A stretch of 64,000 nucleotides of DNA, taken from NCBI GenBank assembly GCA_039096225.1, contig JBBPEB010000009.1, positions 62,001 through 126,000 on the forward strand, written 5' to 3'. This DNA comes from Blastocystis sp. Blastoise (lineage: Eukaryota; Sar; Bigyra; Opalinata; Blastocystidae). Under the pieces are notes generated by a model. That model saw nothing but the letters and a program-made list of their open reading frames with translations. It was not told the DNA's origin and made no database searches. The translations under genes and the position numbers were made by a program. The stretch's first letter is position 1. The number at the start of each line of letters is the position of its first letter. Of the stretch, positions 33,178-51,941 are shown piece after piece.

Positions 33178-33396
33178 TTTCACTGCTCACCACTGGGGAA
33201 ACCAAAGCAAAAAAGTCGTTGGACCTTTTGTCAGCTACCCTTTAAAATTTTTTCACTGCTCCACCACTGGGGAAACCAAACAGAAAAATCAAATAACCTT
33301 TTGTCAGCTACATATTTAAAAATTTTCACTGCTCACCACTGGGGAAACCAAAACAAAAAAGTCGTTGGACCTTTTGACAGAAACCTGAAAAAATGT
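33178..33396. repeat. 73-bp tandem repeat, 3 copies
   Basis: Copies start at 33178, 33251 and 33324, exactly 73 bp apart. Each begins TTTCACTGCTC and contains CACCACTGGGGAAACCAAA and CCTTTTG. Copies 1 and 3 share AAGTCGTTGGACC; copy 2 differs there. The block is much richer in GC than its surroundings and encodes no frame. Confidence 0.92.
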
Positions 33397-33434
33397 CCAT
33401 AGTGTAACATCCCTTTTAAGAGAAAAGAGAAAAG

Positions 33435-33438
<4 letters not shown>

Positions 33439-33491
<53 letters not shown>
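33439..33491. repeat. (TA)n microsatellite
   Basis: About 26 TA units about 40 bp downstream of the 73-bp repeat block. Confidence 0.93.
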
Positions 33492-33496
<5 letters not shown>

Positions 33497-34703
33497 TCAA
33501 ATAATATATTGTTGAACAAATTAATAATAATATAAAAATAGAAACGCACATGAATTTTGGAAGACTATAAAGATACACTATTTATATGCAGAGAAATTGT
33601 TTACATATAAAAAAAAAATTCGTGAGAAATAATACAGTATACGAATAGTGCTTTTTTGCTAATAATTTATATATATATGCTTCATAATATATATGAAAGA
33701 TAAAAAGGGATAATAGATCATGTATATAAAGAGTAATATATATAAAATGATATCTTAATAATAAAAGTATATATATTGACATAAACAAAACAATTTTATC
33801 ATGTAAAAATAACTTTTAAATGATATCTAGAAGGAAAAAGAATTTGAAAAAACATGCACTATATACAAATGTTTTCACTTATATAAATAATATTAATACA
33901 TACATAATAATGATAACACAAAGACAAAAAAAACGTCAATAAGACATAAATATCAAATAACAAATAAAGAAAAAGATAAGAAAAAAACAAAACATTAAAA
34001 AAAACTCAACTTAATAAAAAAAAGGAAATGAAAAAGAAATGATGAAAATAAATGAAGAAAAGGATTTTTATAATGAAATGGAATATATATAATATGATGA
34101 GAAATAGGGAAAAAATATGTGAGAAAAAAAAAATATAATAATCTAAAATAGAGAAACAAAGTAATAATTATATATAAAGTATTAACAATAAGGTATAGCA
34201 TCTATAGATCAATATATATATTAAAGGTTTTACATATAATATAGAGAAATAGGAATTTAGAGGGAGAATAATAAAAAAAGGAAACAGTCGTTTTCTTTAT
34301 AAATCGTACATAAATAATAATCAAATAAGAATATAACCAAAGAAGTAAAAAAGATATAAAAAGAAATATATAAATATATAAACAACAAAAGAAAATCTTG
34401 AAAAATAAACAAATAAAAAAAAAAGTGTTTATTACAAATGAAGAACAACTACAAAAAGTTCTTACATAAAACAATGTTTTAAAAAAAGTATAAATATGCT
34501 GAATAATAAAGAGAGCTTAAGAATATAGAGAAACATGGATCATAAATAATAAAAAGGATAAAAAGTATTATTGTAAAAATATTTTTAAAATGATAATCAG
34601 TCATATATAGAGAATAGAGTATATATAGTATTATGTATATAGAGTATAGAGAAGGTAGAAGTGGTAATGAAATAAGTATAGAACATGAGGGAGAATACTA
34701 AGA
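33492..34703. other. Gene-free AT-rich DNA before GT49-C end
   Basis: A-rich on the plus strand with several short minus-strand frames of Phe/Tyr/Ile composition, as expected by chance. Probably the 3' flank of GT49-C. Confidence 0.65.
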
Positions 34704-37700
34704 CTAATAAAGACGATCTCCTTTCCTCTTCTGACAGACCGAGACGACGGAGTGATCGTCACCACTGTGTAAATTAGTTAAATAAGAATTATATAAGTCT
34801 TTCATAGCTACATTACCTGCTGACCACTGAATACGCCAATTTAAAGCATATTTGGAACTATATTCATATATATAGAGAGAAAAGAATAGAATTGATGTTT
34901 AAGAAAAATATTTAATATTATATATATATAAAGAAGAAGAAAATATATATTTTATGAAAAATATTTAATATTATATATATATAGAGAGAGAAGAAGAATA
35001 GAATTGATGTTTTAAGAAAATATTTAATATTATATATATATACTCAGGATGAGGAATATCAATAGCATAAGATTGAGAGAGAACAGCGAATTTATATCCA
35101 CTATATCGTAATGTTTCTATCCATTGCACTTTATTATAACCATAATTAATAAATCGAGGATCGAAATAAGGCATTGTAGGGGTCTTCTTTAAAGCTACAT
35201 ATCTATATTTATTATGATAGATATTATGATATAATATAATATAATATAATATATATATAATTACGGTTCTTGCCCAATATTGGGGAAACATTCTACGGGA
35301 GTAACAGAGATATTACTGGGGACATCTTTCCACCCTTTAAAGTAATAATCCTATATATATATAGTAACAGGAGTAGATAGAAAGATAAGAGTAATATATA
35401 GGATAGAAACTAGAACAATAGAACAGGAAATAGTTCATATATTAAAAGAACATATATATATATATACATGAGTATGTGTATCGTGTCGAAAAGGTGAACA
35501 GTTCCCGCGTCTTAAGCATTGAGCTAATTCTGCTTTATTCGTGGGAAATTCATTTTTTACCCTAAATGATGAAATACAGTTATATATAGTAATAGCAATT
35601 GTATATAAATAATAATCATATATATATAATAATAATCATATATATATATATACAATAAAGCACATGTAAGAACGGATAGACATCCGTTAATAGTGAAATA
35701 ATGCTTATATGAAAAAGCGGGAACAATAATAGCTAATTTATCATCTTGAAGTAACTCCATCGGCAGACCCACTAATGTATCATATAAATCCCCTATATAT
35801 ATAATAATAATAATTACAAGCGTTTCACGACTGGCTACGCCAGCCTACGCTTGAATCTAAATAAACATAAAAAAATAATTTGTAAAAAGACTATCTTTTC
35901 ATTATATAAAAATTATTTATTTCAAATTTTGTTTTGTTTTATTAATATTATCAATAATGGTTTCATATTTTATTAATATTATCAATAATTGTTTCATAAA
36001 AAGAAAATTAAAAAATAAAAATTAACTATATATAAAATAAAGATTACATTCTATTTCATTAGTAAATATATTTAAATACTTAAAAAACTATAGTATTGTT
36101 TATAAAATAGAGTTTACACAACAAATAAGTTATCATAAAAAAACTCTAAAAAACTATAACATTTTGAAATACATATACTTACTTTTATTAAAACGAATTT
36201 TATATTAATATACATATATATTTGATTTATTATTTTAATTTATAAAAAGTAACTTGAATTTCATTTGTTTAAAGTCACAATTACAAAAAAATGAGTTCTT
36301 TTGAAAGATAAAAAACATTCTTTAAACAATAATATTTTTGTATTTAGTGACAAAAAAACGTATTATACTGTTTTAGAAACAATTAAAATCTTTTTACCCA
36401 TTTTAACATTCCTATCAAACAGTCAACCACATTTAATTAAATTAATTTTTAATATTTTATATTCTATAATAGGTCTATTTATTATTTTTATAAAAAGTGA
36501 CTTGAATCTCTTGACTTAACTATTGTAATTCTAAAAAAATATTTTTTTGAACAACTTAAATTATTTATTTATTGTAAATTTTAATATAAAACACTCATAA
36601 AACACTCTATACATACTTGTTACAACCATTTTAAAAAATTGACTCATTTTAACATTTTGGTCAAACACACAACCACCTTTATTTCAAACAATTCTTTTAT
36701 TATTATAAACATTAAACACTCTAATACTCATTTTTATAAAAAGTGTATTGAATCTCTTGACTTAAGACAGTCAAACAGACAATTCAAAATTATTTTACCC
36801 TTTAAATTCATTATAGAGTGATAATATTTTCAGAATTGTCCTAATATGTGATTTAGGACACATTTAACTACTTTTTACAAAATTATGAGCCAACATATTT
36901 GCATATACTATTCACTCGTCTAACCCAATTTTGACCATTTTTTTGAGAAATGCAATACATATAAGGTTTAGTTTTCAAAAATGTAAAAATTAATTGTCAA
37001 ATATGAATTTGATTTGTCAACTTTCGGAAAATTTTTAGAAAAATGATTTTTCAATTTTCAGTTTTTTAACATGTTATACTATTGACTCTATTGAACTCAT
37101 TTTTTAATTAATCTCAAATATTAAATATTATATTATTAATACGTTTTATTCTCTATATTTATTTGTTATAATTATATAAAATAATTAAATATTGACTGAG
37201 AAATTAATGTTATAAAGTATACCCTTTTTCCAAAAATTAATTTTTTTATGTTTTGCATATATAATTTTTTTCTCAAAAGTTATTTTATATTTAGATATTA
37301 ATTTTATAAATATATAAACTATATGTTATCTAGTTTATAGATAAGTTTTATTTATTTTTTAAAAATAAATATTGATGGAGAAATTGTCAAAACAAACTAT
37401 AGTATCAAAAATGTTTTCTTTTTTTAAACGATTTATTTCACTAATTAAAGACAATTAAAAACAAATTTATTTATTTAAAGCTTATTTATAACATTTTATA
37501 CTCATAGTGACTCATAACTAACTTTTTAAAGCAAACATTGTCAGTATCAGTTCAACATGTTGTCTTAACTTTTGTAAATGAGTGATATATAGTGTCCACG
37601 AATGATTCTAAACACGAATTGAAACGTTTTAATAGTTTATTGAGTTAACATTGTCTGGTGATCTGTTGTCAAAGTCCTTTAAAAACAAAATAAAATTCTA

Positions 37701-39516
37701 AAATATGTTTATTTTGATATGTAGTTTTTGAATATAAAGTCTAATATCAAATATATTTATTATTGATGAAATTATGAACAAAAAACAAATAAAAAATTTT
37801 TGAGAAAAATTTCGAACGTCATTTTTTTATTGAGTTCAACTATAGTCTCCTGTGACTTCATTTTTTAATATTTTGAAAAAATGACAAAAATGGATGACAT
37901 TTAGGTCGTCCTATATCTAAATAAGCTTTAACTTTATTATTTTATAAAATATTGACTGAGATCTAGTGATCACAAAATATACCATTTTTTGAAAATTTTC
38001 ATTTTTATGTTTTTAATTAAAATTAATATATCTCGGTCAATATTAGATATTTAATAAAAATATAAAAAACGGATGACATTTAGGTTGTCTAATATCTAAA
38101 TATGTTTTTACTTGTATTATATGTTGAATATTGACTGAGATCTGATGATAACAAAATTGGGTATCAAAGAAGAAAAATTTTTAAAAGCAAATATTTCTCT
38201 TTTAAAAAGTATATGACAAATATAAAACATATTCATGACGGATATAGAGTTAAATAAATACAAAACAGTTCAATTAAGTTTATAAAGAAGGAATGTGTCG
38301 GATATCAGTTTGTCTTTTGTCGTTATTTAAAGAAATTATTGCTATTTCAGAGTAGTCAAAGTCATTTAAATTACGAATGTAATCATTTTAGAGTTTAAAG
38401 TTAGTAATGTGTATATTGATATGTTGTCAAGTCATAAATATAAACAAATTTACCCGTCAAAACTATTTATAAGACCAACCCGTCAATAAAAGTCAATTTT
38501 ATAAAAATAAATATAAAGTATGTGAAGAGATATAGAAAAAATAAGAAAACAATAAAAAATGAAAAACAAAAAATAAATGTTTTTATAAAAATGAAGAATA
38601 TTGGATAAAATAAAAATAATCCAATAATTTTGGTTAAAATTTTGTGCGAAAATGGTTTTTTGCGTTTTTTAGCCAGAAATTTAGAGTTTTTGAAAAATTT
38701 CTTTAACAGTCATTTTTAGAATTGTATTCCGGTTTTTATGATGTTATTTTTATTTGATAAAAGTTAATAACAAAGTCAATAATAGTGAAAGTGTGTGAGA
38801 CACCGTACGCTACATGAACTAAATTAAGGATATTAATAATAAATATAACAATAATAATAACTTGAGACATCAATTAAAACATATATATATATACAATTAG
38901 GCCACATATCCATATCAGCAACCCAGAAATGAGATGTTTCAATAGATTCAATAGCGATATTTCTTAGGAGATTTATCGGATAATCTTCTGTTTTAGCAAT
39001 ATGAACAATAACTTTAACACGAGAGGGTAATGATAACTTGGTAAGAATATATTCAATTTCTTTTTTCTTCTCTGTCGGACAATAAACCGCAATCGACAAA
39101 GGACTATAAAAACATATATATTAAATACGTAAATCAAGCATAGATATACCCAGACCATCTTTCAATCGTATATTCTAAATAGAAAAGTCTTTCAGAACTA
39201 TATATAAAGTAAGAAAAGAAAATCAATAAAAAAAAATACGATGACTGAGAAATAAGCGTAAAATCGAAATTGGTATATGAGCTATGAACTGTATATGTTG
39301 ATGCCATAGCAGTAGTCTATAAAATAGAATCAGATATAATAATGACCTATATACAATTGCAGTAATAAGGCCCGATACACCATCATCCCCACCTCGTGGA
39401 ATTCTATATAATAATTGTAAAAAAAAAGAAAAAAAATTATCATACGTATAATACACATTTACAACAGTAATGCCCAAACAAAATATTAATAGAAAGATAA
39501 GACTCCAGTTCCTCAT
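34704..39516 (-). CDS. GT49 (LARGE/B4GAT1-type) glycosyltransferase, copy C
   Basis: Third GT49 copy. It starts MRNWSLIFLLIFCLGITVV at 39516, a signal anchor. Exons then give TIPRGGDDGVSGLITAI, TTAMASTYTVHSSYTNFD, SERLFYLEYTIERWSG, LSIAVYCPTEKKKEI, YPINLLRNIAIESIE, the DxD site SHFWVADMDMWPN, then after a 3.1 kb intron DLYDTLVGLPMELLQDD and LAIIVPAFSYKHYF. The 3' exons give FPNIGQEP, YVALKKTPTMPYFDPRF and NYGYNKVQWIETLRY, ending CQKRKGDRLY at 34704. About ten exons with consistent phases. The giant intron (about 35796-38895) is intact at both splice sites, so the gene need not be broken, but efficient splicing is unproven. Its 3' half is near-identical to copy B. Confidence 0.87.
35817..35853. 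repeat. GC-rich nested hairpin at the edge of the intron insert
   Basis: CAAGCG at 35817-35822 pairs with CGCTTG at 35848-35853, and inside it CTGGC pairs with GCCAG across a 3-nt loop at 35831-35843. It is the only GC-rich patch in this part of the intron and sits just where TA-rich intron sequence gives way to the insert. Confidence 0.65.
36241..36800. repeat. Diverged tandem repeat, about 247 bp period
   Basis: TATAAAAAGT followed by a TTGAAT-containing word recurs at 36241, 36489 and 36735. The last two share GAATCTCTTGACTTAA, and the preceding TTTTAACATT...TCAAACA...CAACCAC segment is also shared. Confidence 0.6.
37160..38170. repeat. Diverged repeat, about 180 bp period
   Basis: ATTGACTGAG or ATTGATGGAG recurs at 37191, 37371, 37951 and 38130, giving two pairs spaced 180 and 179 bp. 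The second pair also shares GGATGACATTTAGG and ATATCTAAATA upstream. An inverted relative (CTCGGTCAATATT) lies near 38034. Confidence 0.6.
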
Positions 39517-40812
39517 AATCTAAATATCTTTAGGTAATCTTAACCTAGAAATAAAAAGCACAAAAAATGAGAAAAATACAAGTCTTTCCTTACACTTGTC
39601 CTTTTATTTTTACTTTTAGTTCGTCTTTTTTTAGATCCTCATGGGAAAATAAATATTCTCACTTTAAAATATACACTTTACCATGAAACAAATGATGATG
39701 ACGACATATTGAATGTTTTTAAATGAATCACTTTAATTTCCACGATTATTGGGAAGAAATAAAGGTGAATCTGTCAAACTTTTAAAAACATCGTAAATTG
39801 GCCAATCATTTTCATTATTGAAAGAATACAATAATGAGAAGCAGATTTTCCGATTCTTTTCTTTTTGGATTTATTCTTTTAATACATATTGTTTTTTATT
39901 ATTAATTGTTCAGAATCAATCAGATTACTCTACTTATTGCATATACTTTTCAATTTGACTTTTCTAACCATTCATTAACATATAAATAACATTATAAATT
40001 TTTGACGAATTTTTCCAAAAATAAAATTATTCTCTGTCGCCAGTTTTTAAGAAATTTAATTGGCCAGAGAGAATGGCCAAATGCATGAATATCAGCATAG
40101 TCCAATGAAAAGACTCTGTTGGAGTTCAAATAGTCCAAAAAGCCCATAATTTTAGTCGAGTTTAGGACTCTTAAGGAGTAGTAAAATACTTTCTTAGAAT
40201 ACACACCTTGATATAAGTACTGTTTAACAAGAACCGATGCATCTCATTTTTTTTATACTTTTATAAAGGTTATAATTTATTTTGAAGTTTGTTTATATCT
40301 TTTCTTGCATGTACAACGTATGTATAACTTTTCTCATAGCTGAAAATAATTATTTATTTTTTTTTTGTGATTGACATGTTCGTGATATAACCCTAATGGA
40401 TTTATATTCATTTCTCCGTTGTTCATAGAGTAGTTTTCTTTATAATGAGATCAATTATGAATTCTAATTCTTATTACAAAGGAAGGATTATCGATTTTGT
40501 ATTTCTTTTGATGTCTCTAACTATCTGAATTTCGTATTATCGTCTCTGTAAGTATATAGGAGATATCTGAATTGAAAGAAGAAACGTTTAGTTAATGAAA
40601 TCATATTCTTTACAATCCAAGATAATTAACTGTCACAATATCTGCTTTATTTTTGCATTAAATAATTATTTTAAAAACAAAATTGAAATAGCATCATTTG
40701 CTTAAATTTATAAGTTTATTAAAGAGATAAAAGATCATTTTCTTTTGAAAATAAATATATTTATATATATTAATGATTTGGTTTCCTATCTTTTCTTAAC
40801 TAATTTTACTTT
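39517..40812. other. Intergenic, GT49-C start to UMP-CMP kinase end
   Basis: Holds the GT49-C promoter. A 70-codon minus-strand frame at 39992-40204 has somewhat protein-like composition but no recognisable feature or splice partner; I do not call it a gene. Confidence 0.65.
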
Positions 40813-41109
40813 TTATAATTTTTTTTCAATATCCAAAAATGATGATTCCGTATTTTTAAATCTATATACGATAATTATTATTAGTATATATTTGTTATTG
40901 TTATTATTAGTATATTTATGATCGTTATAATACTATTATATGTATATAATTATAATTATATCCTTCATATATTATTATTATATTATATACATATGTATTC
41001 CCACAAATAATATAGATATAAATATAAATATACGCCTGATCAAAGCAAACAGAAGTATCAATATAATAAGTTGGATACTATATATATATAATTATAGAGT
41101 AGAAAAAAG

Positions 41110-41146
<37 letters not shown>

Positions 41147-42074
41147 TTGTTTCTTCAATATATCAATGACTGGTTTTGTATCTCTCTCATAACTTTCAAA
41201 TCGATGTTTCAAAGAGTCTATATTATCATCTGTCCTTTTACTATATATATATATATAATCCTAAGAATCCTTAAGATAAGTAATAAGAATATATTCATAT
41301 AAAAAACATTATAATATACCTTTGTTTTCCTCGTTGAATAATTCTGTTTTCCAAATCTTTCAAATTAGATTCAAACACAAAAACACCAACAAGTCGTGTC
41401 GAATCATTCATTCTATCAAACCAAGACTATATATTATTATTATTATTTATATTATTTATTATATTTATTATTATATATTATTTATTATTATTATATTTAT
41501 TATATTTATTATTATTATATTTATTATATTTATTATTATTATTTATTATATTTATTATTATTATTATATTTATTACATTTATTATTATTATTATTATATT
41601 TATTATTATTATTATAATATAAAATAATTATACATTAAAAAATAAAACATTATATATCTAAAACAATAATAAATTTCAAACATATACTTTATAATTATCC
41701 ATATTTCTTGGATATCCATCTAATAGAGTTAACTTGGAATTATTTTTTTGTATTTCTTTCTTTATTAAATCAAGTGTGATATAAGCGGGAAGAATTTGAC
41801 CTTTTTTTATAGTTTCATCAATTAATTTCGAATTCGGATCATTCTCTACTATAGCTTTTCGAAGTAATTCACCAGCAGATATATGTAATAAGTTATATTT
41901 TTCAGATAACTTCTTACTATGTGTTCCTTTACCAGATCCAGGAAGCCCTAATATGAAAACAACCTAAATTCTTATTAATCATGAAAAATATATATATACA
42001 TTAGATTTTGACACTGTGGATGAGAGTAATCGTCGACCATCAACAGCTAAAGCACTCTTAATAATAATATTCAT
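40813..42074 (-). CDS. UMP-CMP kinase family nucleoside monophosphate kinase
   Basis: Transfers phosphate from ATP to a nucleoside monophosphate, most likely UMP or CMP. It starts MNIIIKSALAVDGRRLLSST at 42074. The P-loop reads FILGLPGSGKGTHSKKL, the NMP-binding region HISAGELLRKAI and GQILPAYITLDLI, and the substrate motif LLDGYPRNMDN is the UMP/CMP-type form. The lid and C-terminal block follow: RRTDDNIDSLKHRFESY in context (QRTDDN), DTKPVIDILKKQ, then YPTYYIDTSVCFDQA, ending LDIEKKL at 40813. Six exons splice in frame; one intron near 41265 must use the AAAAG junction rather than the nearer TATAG to keep frame. The N-terminal 24 residues could be a mitochondrial presequence. Confidence 0.88.
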
Positions 42075-42214
42075 TTAATAACAACCAAAAGAACGAACTA
42101 CAACCAAATAAATTATTTCCAGAATTATTCTCCATAGTTTAACTAGAAATTTCAAATAACAACAAAACAAAGTGCAAATCACTTTTTCATATTCTATTTC
42201 AATTACCCTGCTTA
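42075..42214. promoter_or_regulatory. Divergent promoter, UMP-CMP kinase (-) and U1-C (+)
   Basis: Two start codons only 140 bp apart on opposite strands. Both promoters and 5' leaders must fit here. No motif identified. Confidence 0.6.
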
Positions 42215-42403
42215 ATGCCTCGTTTTTACTGTGATTACTGTGGTACATATCTTACTCACGACAATTATCGTGCCAGAAAAGAACATATTTATGGATGGAA
42301 ACATCGTGAAGCTGTCAAAAAACATTATTTAGAACTAATTGAAAAAGAACAAAAGAAACAAGGTATCATCAGTGCCAGAGATGAAGCCTTCTTAGCAAAG
42401 TAA
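42215..42403 (+). CDS. SNRPC: U1 snRNP protein C (U1-C), short form
   Basis: U1 snRNP protein that stabilises pairing of U1 snRNA with the 5' splice site. Single exon, 62 residues, starting [16 protein letters not shown]. The zinc finger ligands are C6, C9, H24 and H30, with the U1-C hallmark [18 protein letters not shown]. Only the zinc finger and the following helix ([12 protein letters not shown]) are present; the Pro/Met-rich tail found in animal U1-C is absent, and the stop codon is clear. The zinc finger alone is known to be the functional core in other species, so this can be a complete gene. Confidence 0.95.
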   Translation: MPRFYCDYCGTYLTHDNYRARKEHIYGWKHREAVKKHYLELIEKEQKKQGIISARDEAFLAK

Positions 42404-42662
42404 ACATATATTTTGTATATCTACTATATCATTGGTCACATTCCTTGTTTTTCACTAATATATTTATTTTTCATTCATTATATATGTATGTTCTATTAAA
42501 TTCAAATAGTATTCGTTATGTTTTTATTCGTGTTTATTCTTTTATTCAATTTTATTTTTACAAACACCTAATTCACTATTATTTTGTTAAATTAATCAAC
42601 AGAATCAATATAACAAAACAAAAGATTTTTTTTTTTTGAGTAACCATGTTAATAAATTAATT
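42404..42662. other. Convergent spacer, U1-C 3' and Nudix 3'
   Basis: Short AT-rich space that holds the two 3' ends. No gene seen. Confidence 0.75.
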
Positions 42663-43466
42663 TTATAATTCATGGTTATTCTTCAACTCATTATATAAAA
42701 GTAAAGACGATAATGTTTTTGCATCAGGAGACAGTCTCCATACTTCATTGAGTTTCACAACCTGTACAGTAATATATTCACCAGAAGTCTCAACACCAGT
42801 ACATCTACCTTGATAATCACGTAATTCTTCAGGACTTACTTCTTTCTCATATAAAAATAAACGTAAATATTCATCATTACCACCAGGAGTTGAATATACA
42901 CCAGGAGAAGTATTTTTATAAGCTAAAGCAGTCATATCCACTAAATCCTTCTCCTGAATAACAAGACCAACTTCTTCTTTTAATTCATTACTTGCAACAC
43001 CACTAAAACATTCACCATCAAAGGTACCTGCAGGAATTTCTGGAAAGTTTGATCTTCCTGTAGGAACTCTTGCTTGTCGAGTCAGTATCGTATATTGTTC
43101 TTCACCACAATGAAGTATAATTAAAATTCCAACAGAAGGACCTCTCATAAATACAATACCTGGAATCGTTCTACTATTTGGTATATCTTTTCTATATACT
43201 GTAGACTTGAATTTAATAAAACCAACTCGACCAGATCCAAAGATATCTACAGATTGAATATGAACATTTCGCACATCTAATTCCTCATCTAATGTACTAT
43301 ACCAATTAATAAAATTTGGAGAATTTATAGCATCTTGAATGGAAACGCCTGGCTCACCTGTCACAGGAACTTGTATATTATGAATATTTATAAATGTAGA
43401 CATTGATCGATAGCAGATATTTATAGTATTGTTTAAAAATATGAACTTTTTCAATAAACTATTCAT
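42663..43466 (-). CDS. Nudix hydrolase, ADP-sugar pyrophosphatase type
   Basis: Intronless, 267 residues. It hydrolyses a nucleoside diphosphate linked to another group; the closest layout is the ADP-ribose/NDP-sugar pyrophosphatase group. The Nudix box starts at the Gly of AGTFDGECFSGVASNELKEE and continues VGLVIQ, with the E-x2-E-E metal-binding core present (NELKEEVG). Upstream RQARVPTGRSNFPEIPAG is the usual motif before the box in this group, and downstream TSPGVYSTPGGNDEYLRLFL fits too. The N-terminus MNSLLKKFIFLNNTINICYR could be a mitochondrial presequence; a second in-frame Met (MSTFINIHN) would remove it. Substrate not predictable. Confidence 0.9.
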   Translation of the reverse strand: MNSLLKKFIFLNNTINICYRSMSTFINIHNIQVPVTGEPGVSIQDAINSPNFINWYSTLDEELDVRNVHIQSVDIFGSGRVGFIKFKSTVYRKDIPNSRTIPGIVFMRGPSVGILIILHCGEEQYTILTRQARVPTGRSNFPEIPAGTFDGECFSGVASNELKEEVGLVIQEKDLVDMTALAYKNTSPGVYSTPGGNDEYLRLFLYEKEVSPEELRDYQGRCTGVETSGEYITVQVVKLNEVWRLSPDAKTLSSLLLYNELKNNHEL

Positions 43467-43848
43467 GAAAAAAAAGAAAAATAATTTTTATAAAGATTCA
43501 TCGTCTATTGTAAACCGATATTATGATCTTATAATTTTTATAAAAATGCTGTTTAGATTACTTAAAGGATCAAGCTATGAAAACACACTGCTTTCTCTTA
43601 TTAATCTGAATAGTATTGTTTGTCAGATGCACATTTGTTATGTTATTGTTTACATTTATGCAATCAATTATATTCTAAAACTAGAAGTAATGAGCTCTAC
43701 AAAAAAAGATGGATTCAGTTAAAACGAAAAAAGTTAAACATCTAATAAATCAAAACAATTAAGAAAAAGAATAAAATTTTTTAGAAGAAAAAAAAAGGAA
43801 AAGTTAATTTTTATATTTAAAATATTGAATAGGTTATGAAAGAAGACG
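43467..43848. other. Intergenic, Nudix start to TIMELESS end
   Basis: Holds the Nudix promoter. A 97-codon plus-strand frame (43429-43722) overlaps the Nudix start antisense and shows no family feature. Confidence 0.7.
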
Positions 43849-49215
<5,367 letters not shown>

Positions 49216-49479
49216 CTTATTTTCTGAAATAGATGAACTAATAACAGATGGAAATAAAAATTGTTCTCAAAAACAAACCGCTCTTTTTTCCCTCTTCTTT
49301 GATTTTTTGTTTTTGTTTTTGTTTAATTTTTCATTTAAAATAAATTAAATACTCCATATATGTAGCTTATACTAAAATACACGTCGTTCTGAATAGGATA
49401 AAAATAAAATTCAACAAAAAAAAAGATAGACTCAACATTGAAAAAAAATATATTTGCTTGAAACTGAGAAAAGGTGATA
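49216..49479. other. Intergenic, TIMELESS start to CABLES end
   Basis: 264 bp that must hold the TIMELESS promoter and the 3' end of the next gene. A T-rich stretch at 49285-49335 is the only notable feature. Confidence 0.7.

Positions 49480-51941
<2,462 letters not shown>

Larger units (their letters stand above)
35796..38895 (-). other. 3.1 kb intron of GT49-C with inserted repetitive DNA
   Basis: Other introns in this gene family are 40-200 bp. This one opens GTATATATAT at the DMDMWPN exon and closes TATATATAG before DLYDTLVG. Only its first and last tens of bases look like ordinary TA-rich intron; the middle has a different word usage, two families of diverged tandem repeats and one GC-rich hairpin. 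No transposase-like frame was found. Confidence 0.7.

Noticed and set aside
33178-33396. CRISPR-like array
   Set aside because: Three contiguous copies without spacers in a eukaryotic genome; it is a plain tandem repeat.
35796-38895. Transposon with terminal inverted repeats in the GT49-C intron
   Set aside because: I could not find matching termini, a target-site duplication or a transposase frame; only a boundary hairpin and tandem repeats are visible.
34704-39516. GT49-C as a pseudogene
   Set aside because: All exons stay open, phases fit and splice sites are intact, including those of the 3.1 kb intron.
39992-40204. 70-codon minus-strand frame upstream of GT49-C
   Set aside because: Slightly protein-like, but isolated, with no family feature; kept only as a remark in the intergenic entry.
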